Shown piece by piece: positions 56,277 through 64,000 of a stretch of 64,000 nt of DNA. The DNA is from Dyadobacter sp. NIV53 (GTDB taxonomy: Bacteria > Bacteroidota > Bacteroidia > Cytophagales > Spirosomataceae): the NCBI RefSeq assembly GCF_019711195.1, contig NZ_CP081299.1:5304501-5368500 (forward strand), in the 5' to 3' direction. The position numbers and the translations under genes were made by a program. Within the stretch, counting starts at the first letter, position 1. Each line of letters opens with the position of its first letter. The notes under the pieces are model-generated. The model worked only from the letters and a program-made list of their open reading frames with translations. It did no database searches and was not told the DNA's origin.

Positions 56277-59200
56277 CTAAAGTCCTAAACGAAGATTTAA
56301 TCCAACAGAGCGAACAGGAGGTAACTGACCACCTTCGTACCACATTGTTTCCGTTTCGGAGATATCGATACCACCGCCAATTGCGCTATAAACTAGTAAC
56401 AGGTTACGTCCGATCACAGAAATGCTTGCAGATTTTACAAATTTGCCCAGGAATCTTGATGGAAGTTTATAACCGAAGGAAACCTCACGAAGCTTAACAT
56501 AAGTTTTGTCGTAGATCCAGTTTTCGTTCAATGCAAATAACCAGTTTTCATAAAGATTCTGAGTATCTACACGTTGCGTATTTTTCTCTCCGTCCTGAGT
56601 AACTGCATCCAGAATTACACCACCAGGAGCAGTTCCATCAATAGGATCACGTTTTGGATTCCCAAGTTCATTCAAACCAGCTGTTTCAGCTGCCAATCCT
56701 GAATATGCATTAAACATTTTTGTAACTGAGAAGAACTTGCCACCTACTACGAAGTCTGTACTAATGTTAAGATTGAAGTTTTTATATTGGAAAGAGTTGA
56801 TAAAACCACCTTTGAATTTAGGAAGTACATTACCAAGATTAACATTGTTCTCTTTAACATATAAACCCGCAGTACCAGCTTTGATGTTTTCTGGAGTAGA
56901 AGAGTAAACAACTTTGTTGCCATTAGCATCTTTTTTGATACCTACACCTTCCAGCATACCCCATTTCTCACCAACGCGTGCATTTAATGTAAGTGTTCTC
57001 CATTGTGGTCCGTCAACCAGGTAGTTACTGCTTTGTTCAGTAAGTTCGATAACTTTCGATTGGTTACGGTCTGCATTTAAATCAAGATTCCAGGTAAAAT
57101 TGTCTGTTTTTACCGGAGTTGCAGAGATATGTAATTCTACTCCAGAAGTTCTAATCAAACCGGCATTCACAACAGCATTACTGTAACCACTCGTAGGAGC
57201 AACTGCAAGTGGAATGATCTGATTACTATTATCATTGCGATAAGCTGTAAATTCAAGACCAATTCTGTTGCTGAAAAATTTCAGGTCTATACCACCTTCA
57301 TAAGAAGACGACATTCCTGGTTTCAAATTTGTATTTGGTAAAGTTCCTGGTAGAAACTGAGTTGGGTTACTTCCATAAACTGTTCCAACACCATAAGTAA
57401 GAGAAGTCTGGTAAGGTACAAGGTCAGTTCCAACCTGTGCATATCCTGCTCTCAATTTACCGAAAGACAATATAGAGTTAGAAGGTATAAACTCTGTAAA
57501 TATCAAACTTGTCGAAACAGATGGGTATAGATACGAATTGTTAGATTCGGGCAGTGTAGATGACCAGTCATTACGGATCGAACCTTCTACAAAGAAGAAG
57601 TCGTTATATCCTAAACTTACGTTACCAAAGACACTGTTGACTTTACGTTCAAACAAATAATTGGCAGAAGTCGGACGGTCTTTTGAAGCACCAATGTTAT
57701 AGTAGCCTGGTGTTGTCAAGCCACCAACAGTAGCCTGAAGTGTACCCTCAATTCGGTTATAACGAATGTTTCCACCAGCATTAGCCATAACGGAAATTTT
57801 ATTAAAAGTCTTATCAAAATTGATAATCCCTTCATAATTGTTTTCTGATGTAACACCCGTCAGATAAGAATAGGCTCCCAATCCACCAGCATTAAGTGTA
57901 CCAGCAGCAATTTGTCCAGACTGAACAAAAGTACCATAGTCACGACGAACCTTACCGCTCACTTTAAGGAAATCACTGAATTTGTAGGTAAGGCCTACAT
58001 CTCCAAAAATTCTTTGTGTACGGCTTGTATTGGTGTTTTCATATGCCTGAGTGTACGGGCTATCCCAATATTTTGGTTTTGGGTCCAAAGGTCCTCCGAT
58101 GTTCCAGCTACGGAAAGTTCCGTCAGCATTTTTGTAATTTTTAAGATCATCGATGCTTAACTGACGCTGGAACCACTGGTTGAAAGATCCTATAGTCTGA
58201 TTGTAACCAGTAAGTGTAGCATTAGAAGTATTGAACAAATTTGTTCCTGCACTGGTACCTCCGGTTGAACCATAACGGTCAGCAGGGGTATTTTTTGTAT
58301 TCGTTCCTGTATAGTTTATGTTCAGATCAGCGGTAAGATTTTTCCCAAAAGTAATTGAGTTTTTTGCACTGATATAATCACGTGACTGCTTGCTGTTTGG
58401 TATGATACCATTATTGACAATATGCGTGTAAGATATTCTTGAAGAATAATTCTCGCCAGCCTTTGCAAAAGCAATGTTTGAATTGTGGCTAACAGGTTTT
58501 TCAAAAAAGTCACGCACGTTGTTCGGATTAGCACTGAATGGAGTTTCCTTTCCAAATCCCTCTCCTGGCTGCCATGAAGCAGCAGAACGGTGTAGAGAAT
58601 TGTCAATTTTAGGTCCCCAACTTTCATCTGCGGAATAATCCAGTATTTTTTGTCCGTCATATGACGACCATGCCGCAGGATGTATAGCAGGATTGAATGC
58701 AAAAGTTTCCCATTCCTGTGAGTATCCGCCGCCATATTCATTCTGGTACTTAGGAAGCATGGAAACCTGATCAAATGTAGAACTGTGGTTTACATTTAAA
58801 GATGTTTCACCTGATTTTGCCCTTTTAGTTGTAACAACAATTACACCCGCAGATGCACGATTACCGTAAAGTGCTGTAGCAGACGGTCCTTTCAAAACAG
58901 TAAGGGATTCAACATCGTCCATGTTAACCATGCTGATGTCGGTTGGTGTACCATCTACAACGTACAACGGATCAGCCCCTGTTAAAGAGTTAATTCCGCG
59001 AATACGGATAGTTGGTGCTCCAAATTTTGCAGCAGACTGGCCCATAACCTGTACACCGGCAATTTTACCTGCAAGCGCATTTCCGATATTTGGATCACGC
59101 GCAAGAGTAAGTTTGTCACCTTTGATTTCCTGTACGGAATAACCCAAAGCTTTTTTGTCGCGAGCGATACCAAGTGATGTAACAACTACTTCCTGCAACT

Positions 59201-59498
59201 GAGTAGCATCATTGACAAGCGTAATGTTGATTGAAGAACGTGTTCCGACGGGTACTTCCTGGCTTACAAAACCAATAAAACTAAAAACTAACGTGGCGCC
59301 AGGTTCAGCGGAAATAGAATAATTTCCCTGACTGTCAGTGTTTGTTCCGCGATTAGTACCTTTCAAAGAAATGTTAACGCCCGGTAAAACTGAGCCGTCA
59401 TCTGCGGTTACGAGTCCCGTTACCGCACGATCCTGGGCATAGACTTGATTTGCCAAAAGCAATAAGCTTCCCAGTAAGGATAATAGAGTCTTCCTCAT
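56277..59498 (-). CDS. SusC/RagA TonB-linked outer-membrane transporter (locus 2)
   Basis: 1073 residues with a signal peptide (LLGSLLLLANQVYAQ), carboxypeptidase-like domain (GLVTADDGSVLPGVNISLKG, GATLVFSFIGFVSQE), TonB box region (LQEVVVTSLGIA), plug (IRGINSLTGADPLYVVDG, VESLTVLKGPSATALYGNR) and barrel. The N-terminal domain is very close in wording to locus 1, but the barrel and ligand side differ, so the two probably take different substrates. There is no STN domain. The promoter at 59542-59571 has the same layout as that of locus 1. Confidence 0.95.
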   Translation of the reverse strand: MRKTLLSLLGSLLLLANQVYAQDRAVTGLVTADDGSVLPGVNISLKGTNRGTNTDSQGNYSISAEPGATLVFSFIGFVSQEVPVGTRSSINITLVNDATQLQEVVVTSLGIARDKKALGYSVQEIKGDKLTLARDPNIGNALAGKIAGVQVMGQSAAKFGAPTIRIRGINSLTGADPLYVVDGTPTDISMVNMDDVESLTVLKGPSATALYGNRASAGVIVVTTKRAKSGETSLNVNHSSTFDQVSMLPKYQNEYGGGYSQEWETFAFNPAIHPAAWSSYDGQKILDYSADESWGPKIDNSLHRSAASWQPGEGFGKETPFSANPNNVRDFFEKPVSHNSNIAFAKAGENYSSRISYTHIVNNGIIPNSKQSRDYISAKNSITFGKNLTADLNINYTGTNTKNTPADRYGSTGGTSAGTNLFNTSNATLTGYNQTIGSFNQWFQRQLSIDDLKNYKNADGTFRSWNIGGPLDPKPKYWDSPYTQAYENTNTSRTQRIFGDVGLTYKFSDFLKVSGKVRRDYGTFVQSGQIAAGTLNAGGLGAYSYLTGVTSENNYEGIINFDKTFNKISVMANAGGNIRYNRIEGTLQATVGGLTTPGYYNIGASKDRPTSANYLFERKVNSVFGNVSLGYNDFFFVEGSIRNDWSSTLPESNNSYLYPSVSTSLIFTEFIPSNSILSFGKLRAGYAQVGTDLVPYQTSLTYGVGTVYGSNPTQFLPGTLPNTNLKPGMSSSYEGGIDLKFFSNRIGLEFTAYRNDNSNQIIPLAVAPTSGYSNAVVNAGLIRTSGVELHISATPVKTDNFTWNLDLNADRNQSKVIELTEQSSNYLVDGPQWRTLTLNARVGEKWGMLEGVGIKKDANGNKVVYSSTPENIKAGTAGLYVKENNVNLGNVLPKFKGGFINSFQYKNFNLNISTDFVVGGKFFSVTKMFNAYSGLAAETAGLNELGNPKRDPIDGTAPGGVILDAVTQDGEKNTQRVDTQNLYENWLFALNENWIYDKTYVKLREVSFGYKLPSRFLGKFVKSASISVIGRNLLLVYSAIGGGIDISETETMWYEGGQLPPVRSVGLNLRLGL

Positions 59499-59541
59499 AC
59501 GTAATTTAAATGGTTAGGTTTGTTATCAATAGAGATTGTTG

Positions 59542-59571
59542 CGAAATTAATTATTGTTTTAACCATTACAA
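59542..59571 (-). promoter_or_regulatory. probable promoter of the second SusCD operon
   Basis: Minus strand: TTG (59571-59569), 19 bases, then TAATTTCG (59549-59542), one mismatch from TAnnTTTG. The spacing is the same as at locus 1. The leader is about 38 bases. Confidence 0.6.
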
Positions 59572-59585
59572 GGTTTCTTTATTCG

Positions 59586-59660
59586 TTTGCCAAAAGAAAG
59601 TTTGGCAGGAGTGCTATTTTTGGCAAATTTTATTACTGTAAACAATCTTTATTTGCCAAT
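59586..59660. promoter_or_regulatory. four copies of a TTTGCCAA motif upstream of locus 2
   Basis: TTTGCCAAAA at 59586, TTTGGCA at 59601, TTTGGCAAA at 59619 and TTTGCCAAT at 59652. The copies occur in both orientations, the first two forming a dyad. They begin 15 bases upstream of the promoter's TTG. They look like an operator or activator array, but no regulator gene is nearby. Confidence 0.4.
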
Positions 59661-60055
59661 ATTTGAATTGAATGAAATTTATGCTATAATATGACTGTGT
59701 TATCCAATTGTTAACAGATTGCCACTTTTGTTGCTTTTTTCATACTTATACATTAAAATAGCATTAAATTGAATAATTGACATTTAAGTATAACGCAATG
59801 TATATACGTTTTCATTATTGAGAATGGTTATAAATTAATAAACCTTACTGATTTGAATTAGGTAATCCTTTTTCAAGAATATGTAACTGCCTTGAAAATT
59901 GGATTTTTTTAATATCAAAGCTTGGAATTTATGTGCCCGAATTTGAATTATTGGTAAATAAGTATAGCTATTTGGTCTAATCTGTTTATATTATGACTGA
60001 TCGGCATTTTTTTAAGAGAAGAGTAGTTATTTAAATAAAATTTAGCCCATTTGAT
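59661..60055. other. AT-rich intergenic region
   Basis: About 395 bases without a gene. I could not identify the promoter of the amidohydrolase gene that follows. Confidence 0.5.
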
Positions 60056-61384
60056 ATGAATTTGAAAAGCCTTCTACCATTTTCATTTCTTGTTCTTTCA
60101 GGATTTCATTGTTATTCCCAATCTCCTCTGAATGCTAAAATTGATCAGAAGGCTCAGGCTCTTGAATCTCAAATTGTGACATGGAGAAGAGATTTTCACG
60201 AAAACCCTGAGCTTGGAAACAGGGAATTTAAAACAGCTGAGAAGATTGCAGCACATTTGAAAAAGCTGGGTATGGAAGTACAGACAGGAGTAGCACACAC
60301 AGGTGTAGTAGGTTTACTTAAAGGTGGCAAACCTGGTCCCGTAGTCGCTTTAAGAGCGGATATGGATGGGCTTCCGGTAGCAGAGCGCGTGGATGTGCCT
60401 TTTAAATCCAAGGTTACCTCAGAGTATAATGGACAGCAAACAGGCGTGATGCATGCTTGCGGACATGACACCCACGTAGCTATTCTTATGGGCGTTGCAG
60501 AAGTGCTTACTTCCATGAAAGCCGATTTGAAGGGAACCGTTAAATTTATTTTTCAGCCGGCGGAAGAAGGTGCTCCGAAAGGGGAGGAAGGTGGCGCCAA
60601 ACTGATGATTAAGGAGGGGGTTTTGGAAAATCCTAAGGTGGATGCCATTTTTGGATTACACATTAATTCACAAACAGAGGTTAATACCATTGCCTATAAG
60701 CCTGGCGCAACCATGGCAGCGGTAGATTTTTTCAGCATTGATATTAAAGGCAAACAGACACACGGAGCCTATCCATGGTCTGGTGTAGATCCAATCGTTA
60801 CATCTTCTCAGATCGTAATGGGTTTACAGACTATTGTCAGCAGGAATCTGGATATTACCAAAGCGCCGGCAGTGGTTACGATAGGTGCTTTTCATGGTGG
60901 TATTCGGGAAAATATTATTCCGGAAGAAGTTAAAATGATCGGTACCATCAGGACCTTTGATGAAGAAATGCACACTTTCGTGCATAAGCGCGTCAATGAG
61001 ATCGCCACCAATATTGCGGAAAGTGCAGGTGCAAAAGCGGATGTGAAAATTAATGTGCTGTACCCGGTGACATTCAACGATATACCTCTGACTGAAAAAA
61101 TGATCGGCACTCTTGAAGAAGTTGCGGGGAAGAATAAAGTCATTCTGACGACGGCAAAAACGGGAGCGGAGGATTTCTCCTACTTTCAGCAAAAAGTGCC
61201 TGGCTTTTTCTTTTTCCTTGGGGGAATGCCAAAAGGTAAAAATCCGTTAGAAGCAGCGCCACACCATACACCGGATTTTTTCTTAGATGAAAGTGGATTG
61301 GTATTAGGTGTTCGTTCACTTAGCAGACTGACGGTAGATTTTATGGAAAAACAAACCTCCGTAGCAATTAAAGGAAAGAAATAG
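60056..61384 (+). CDS. exported M20-family amidohydrolase
   Basis: 442 residues with a signal peptide (PFSFLVLSGFHCYSQ). M20D-type metallopeptidase such as N-acyl-amino-acid or hippurate hydrolase. Seen are RRDFHENPELGNREF, VVALRADMDGLPV, the metal ligands in MHACGHDTH, the catalytic Glu pair in FQPAEEGAP, the dimerisation domain after GKQTHGAYPW, and the last metal His in AAPHHTPDF. It would act in the periplasm on N-acyl amino acids or small peptides. It may supply or use products of the SusCD systems beside it; that is speculation. Confidence 0.93.
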   Translation: MNLKSLLPFSFLVLSGFHCYSQSPLNAKIDQKAQALESQIVTWRRDFHENPELGNREFKTAEKIAAHLKKLGMEVQTGVAHTGVVGLLKGGKPGPVVALRADMDGLPVAERVDVPFKSKVTSEYNGQQTGVMHACGHDTHVAILMGVAEVLTSMKADLKGTVKFIFQPAEEGAPKGEEGGAKLMIKEGVLENPKVDAIFGLHINSQTEVNTIAYKPGATMAAVDFFSIDIKGKQTHGAYPWSGVDPIVTSSQIVMGLQTIVSRNLDITKAPAVVTIGAFHGGIRENIIPEEVKMIGTIRTFDEEMHTFVHKRVNEIATNIAESAGAKADVKINVLYPVTFNDIPLTEKMIGTLEEVAGKNKVILTTAKTGAEDFSYFQQKVPGFFFFLGGMPKGKNPLEAAPHHTPDFFLDESGLVLGVRSLSRLTVDFMEKQTSVAIKGKK

Positions 61385-61401
61385 TTACGCATGATTAACG
61401 T

Positions 61402-61439
61402 AAAAGAGGGTGAATCCAATGATTGGAACACCCTCTTTT
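61402..61439. terminator. bidirectional intrinsic terminator
   Basis: AAAAGAGGGTG and CACCCTCTTTT, with TCCAAT and ATTGGA pairing inside them. It lies between the convergent amidohydrolase and SDR genes. Confidence 0.92.
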
Positions 61440-61517
61440 GTATTTTGACCAGACGGACTGTTTAACTTAGAATGTTATAAATGCCAATTTTAGCCAAGTT
61501 AATATTGTCAAACGACG

Positions 61518-62318
61518 TTATTCAGGTTTGGTTTTTCTTACTTGCTCGAAGAGTATATTTGGTAAAAATCTTTTCAGGTATATCGCGGCAACTTCCGTGA
61601 AACCACCGATGTATATTTCCTTTTTATCTTTTTTTACGGCTTCCAATATCCTTCTCGCGCATTCATCAGCCGGGATTCCGTTTGCCTGATTGGCATCCAT
61701 TTTACCAAATTTGCCACCGGATTCATTTAATGCATTTACTGAAATATTCGTTTTAATGTAACCCGGACAAACGGTCGTAACGTGAATGTTTTCACCAAAA
61801 CCCTCTGCTCTCAATGAATCATAAAAGCCGTGTAATGCATGTTTGGCAGCATTATAACCCGATCGCATTGGTGTACCGATCTTGCCTGCAACGCTGCTGA
61901 TCACGATAAAATGACCCGACTGTTGCCTGATCATATATGGTAGTATCGCTTTTGTAATGGCAACTGTACTAAAAAAATCGACATCCATAATTTTACGATA
62001 TACTTCCATGGTTGTATCCTTAATGTAGGATCGCTGACTAACCCCTGCGTTGTGGACCATTACATCAATATGGCCGAAGGTTTTTATAATCATATCTACC
62101 GCAGGTTGTGTTTTGTCAAATTCTGTCACATCCATTGGTAAGATCAAAACCGACGAAACGGGCAAACCGGTAAGCTTTTTTACGCGAAGTAACTCTTCTT
62201 CTCTTCTCGAGGTAAGCACCAGTTTTGCGCCTTCTTTTGCAAAAGCCAAAGCAATTGCTTCTCCAATCCCGGAGGATGCACCGGTAATCCAGACTACCTT
62301 ATTTTTAAACGATTCCAT
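61518..62318 (-). CDS. short-chain dehydrogenase/reductase
   Basis: 266 residues, classical SDR. Cofactor motif TGASSGIG, NAG in VMVHNAGVSQ, catalytic Ser in VISSVAGKIG, and YxxxK in SGYNAAKHALHG. The Arg-rich TSRREEELLRVKK after the first strand suggests NADP(H). It resembles the DHRS7/DltE-like group that acts on lipid or steroid-like ketones; the substrate cannot be told. Its start overlaps the end of the upstream carboxypeptidase gene by 14 bases, so translation is probably coupled. Confidence 0.9.
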   Translation of the reverse strand: MESFKNKVVWITGASSGIGEAIALAFAKEGAKLVLTSRREEELLRVKKLTGLPVSSVLILPMDVTEFDKTQPAVDMIIKTFGHIDVMVHNAGVSQRSYIKDTTMEVYRKIMDVDFFSTVAITKAILPYMIRQQSGHFIVISSVAGKIGTPMRSGYNAAKHALHGFYDSLRAEGFGENIHVTTVCPGYIKTNISVNALNESGGKFGKMDANQANGIPADECARRILEAVKKDKKEIYIGGFTEVAAIYLKRFLPNILFEQVRKTKPE

Positions 62319-63264
62319 CTTTTAGTGCATTTATAACGGGTATCTTATCAGAAACAAAATGAAAATCTACACTGTTCTTCTGAACATCAAGCCTGGATTC
62401 CATTCCAACTATCATGGCTCTGTTGTCAGAAACATGGCCGACGGGAAAGTTGAAACTTAGCGGATAATCATATTCTGATACATGTTCGTGAATAATTTCA
62501 TAAGCATTTTTGCCAAACGCAGGCCGCGAATTATCCTTCATATCCGTAAACTGGCCAACTATCAAACCGGCCAGATGATCCAGTTTCCCGGCGCGTTTAA
62601 GCTGTATCATCATCCTGTCGAGGTTGTACAGATATTCGTTTACATCTTCTATAAAAAGTATTTTTCCCTTTGTATCAATATCAGTTACTGATCCAATTAA
62701 ATGAGCAAAAAGACAAAGATTTCCACCGACCAGCTGACCGGTTGCTGTGCCGGGCCTGTTCAAAGAATGGGAATTTATGGAATATGAAGGAAGTTCTCCA
62801 AACAGAACTTTTCGAAGTGAATCCGCCGCTTCTTCTGCTCCTGGCAGCATCATGGATTTGACCATAGGAGCATGTACAGATGTAATTCCCAGCTTAAACA
62901 ACTGAGAATGAACAACGGTTAAATCACTAAAACCGATAATCCATTTTGGAGATTGTATGAAATTTGTAAAGTCCAGATCATCAACAATCCTGGAACAGCC
63001 ATAACCGCCACGGGCTGCCATAATTGCTTTTATTGACGGATCATCTAACATTTTCTGAAAGTCTGTCAAACGATCTTCATCACTGGCGGAAAACTGATTG
63101 AATGAGCTTTTTAATGTCTGACCTTCAACTACTTCCAGTTTCCATTCATTTTTTAACCGGTTAATTCCCGGAATCATTTCAGTATAGTTGATAGCACTTG
63201 CAGGAGCAATAATTCCTATTTTATCACCGGCTTTTAAAAATGACGGAATTTTAATTTTGGTCAT
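62305..63264 (-). CDS. S66-family LD-carboxypeptidase
   Basis: 319 residues, serine peptidase of the LdcA/MccF family. Marks are GDKIGIIAPASAI, AARGGYGCSRI, the catalytic Ser S113 in GFSDLT, the Glu in ILFIEDVNEYLYNLDRM, and the His in FPVGHVSDNRAMIVG. LdcA trims the terminal D-Ala of murein tetrapeptides during peptidoglycan recycling in the cytoplasm; MccF relatives cleave microcin-like acyl-sulfamates. With no signal peptide, the recycling role is more likely. It is co-transcribed with the SDR gene (14-base overlap) and lies 52 bases after the DUF721 gene. Confidence 0.92.
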   Translation of the reverse strand: MTKIKIPSFLKAGDKIGIIAPASAINYTEMIPGINRLKNEWKLEVVEGQTLKSSFNQFSASDEDRLTDFQKMLDDPSIKAIMAARGGYGCSRIVDDLDFTNFIQSPKWIIGFSDLTVVHSQLFKLGITSVHAPMVKSMMLPGAEEAADSLRKVLFGELPSYSINSHSLNRPGTATGQLVGGNLCLFAHLIGSVTDIDTKGKILFIEDVNEYLYNLDRMMIQLKRAGKLDHLAGLIVGQFTDMKDNSRPAFGKNAYEIIHEHVSEYDYPLSFNFPVGHVSDNRAMIVGMESRLDVQKNSVDFHFVSDKIPVINALKDGIV

Positions 63265-63316
63265 AAATTGTTAAAACGCGTGGTATTGACAACAATTTTG
63301 GAAGCCTGAGTACAGG

Positions 63317-63643
63317 TTAAATAAATACAACATCTTCAACAAGATCACTTTTCATTTCTCTGTTGATAAGCTCAATGATTTTGAATTTGGCACGAACCAG
63401 TTCACTCCGTAAAGGAGCGGATTCTATCTGAAGAAAAAGTACGCGGTCTTTGATATACACTTTTTGGGTCCTTGATCCGATAGCCGAACCCATGATTTTG
63501 TCCCAATGCGCTACAACATACGACTGATCAAACCTGTTTCGTAACCGGTATTTTTCAAGCATCTGATCAATAGCATCTTTAAGAGGTGTTATCCCTGGAC
63601 GGCGGGATGCTTTTTCTTTATCAAAACGGTATTGTTGTGCCAT
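63317..63643 (-). CDS. DUF721 (DciA-like) protein
   Basis: 108 residues: helical start (PLKDAIDQMLEKYRLRNRF), AHWDKIMGSAIGSRTQ, then a KH-like beta-alpha part (VLFLQIESAPLRSELV). DUF721 proteins include DciA, the replicative-helicase loader partner used by bacteria without DnaC; whether this Bacteroidota form does the same is not established. It starts at an ATG, with a good -7 element 20 bases upstream. It heads the DUF721, carboxypeptidase, SDR series. Confidence 0.85.
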   Translation of the reverse strand: MAQQYRFDKEKASRRPGITPLKDAIDQMLEKYRLRNRFDQSYVVAHWDKIMGSAIGSRTQKVYIKDRVLFLQIESAPLRSELVRAKFKIIELINREMKSDLVEDVVFI

Positions 63644-63663
63644 ATTTATTGTAGTGCTTTATA

Positions 63664-63671
63664 CAAATGTA
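63664..63671 (-). promoter_or_regulatory. -7 element of the DUF721 gene
   Basis: Minus-strand TACATTTG, a perfect TAnnTTTG, about 20 bases before the start codon. No clear -33 TTG was found. Confidence 0.6.
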
Positions 63672-63907
63672 AGAATATAGAAGGGAATAAGGAGGAAGGA
63701 CGTAGTGGAAAATGGATTAAAAATTCGTTTTCAGGAATAATACTTTGAGGTTGAGGAAAGTAAAAATAAATAAGCCTGGAACGAGTTCAGTGCCAACAAA
63801 TAAATCAGTTTCGGAGCAAATTAAAAACAAGTGTAATTTGCATTTTCAGCGATCCGGACTTAATATTGCAGCATCAAGTCAATTGCTTCACTTAACAGCG
63901 ATTGATT

Positions 63908-63990
63908 TATAAAGAAGAGGCGAGAGAATGGGCTCAAAGAACCTCTGGCAACCTGCTACCAAATTTGGAGAAAGGTGCTAATTCCCACCT
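63908..63990 (+). ncRNA. SAM-I riboswitch (S-box)
   Basis: The core shows the S-box signatures in order: AAAGAAGAGGCGAGAGAAT, then GGGCTCAAAGAACCTC, TGGCAACC, and AAGGTGCTAATTCC after a short helix. GGCAACC and GGTGCTAATTCC are the highly conserved parts of SAM-I. It binds S-adenosylmethionine and normally shuts off methionine biosynthesis genes. The regulated gene lies to the right, outside the window, on the plus strand. The stretch 63672-63907 before it holds no gene, and I could not find its promoter. Confidence 0.88.
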
Positions 63991-64000
63991 AAGTTATTAG

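Noticed and set aside
59586..59627. A sigma-54 promoter based on the TTTGGCA motifs upstream of the second SusC
   Set aside because: The required GG-N10-GC spacing is not met at any copy.

Overview
The window looks like a chromosomal segment of a Bacteroidota member, most likely order Cytophagales and close to Dyadobacter. That placement is my inference from gene content. The support is two SusC/SusD pairs, a lipoprotein-anchored TamA variant (TamL), a CotH protein with a type IX secretion sorting tail, an LptE-type lipoprotein, and promoters of the Bacteroidota form TTG-N19-TAnnTTTG. The sequence is moderately AT-rich, with genes on both strands and many clean intrinsic terminators. No tRNA, rRNA, CRISPR array or intact insertion sequence was seen.

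Layout. 1-3.8 kb: maltose catabolism (partial beta-phosphoglucomutase plus GH65 phosphorylase) and a DUF1080 secreted protein. 3.9-15.7 kb: a signalling block with a large TPR protein, two orphan receiver proteins around a YtxH-type protein, then rpoN, a sigma-54 activator/response regulator, a REC-PAS-histidine kinase, a TPR protein and a probable envelope protein. 16.2-24.1 kb: a heavy-metal RND efflux operon (TolC, adaptor and CzcA-type pump) behind its own two-component system. 24.3-32.3 kb: a Cys/Met PLP enzyme, a divergent phosphatidate phosphatase/lipid kinase pair, a secreted hydrolase, a GntP permease and a CotH surface protein. 32.6-48.3 kb: housekeeping genes (sucC, lolD, groES-groL, secG, lptE, a receiver-less sigma-54 activator, miaB, tamL, a TrmH-type methyltransferase, yhhQ and an AlaA-type aminotransferase). 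48.9-59.5 kb: two convergent SusCD loci sharing one terminator. 60-64 kb: an M20 peptidase, an SDR enzyme, an S66 carboxypeptidase, a DUF721 protein and, at the very end, a SAM-I riboswitch facing out of the window.

Two themes link the genes. First, sigma-54: rpoN and two enhancer-binding activators are here, and a near-consensus -24/-12 promoter sits upstream of groES, in the same cluster as the receiver-less activator. Second, assembly quality: eight genes, including groL, groES, miaB and tamL, carry single-base indels, mostly in homopolymers. In every case restoring one base rebuilds a full-length family member. I therefore annotate them as single genes with probable sequencing errors, not as pseudogenes.
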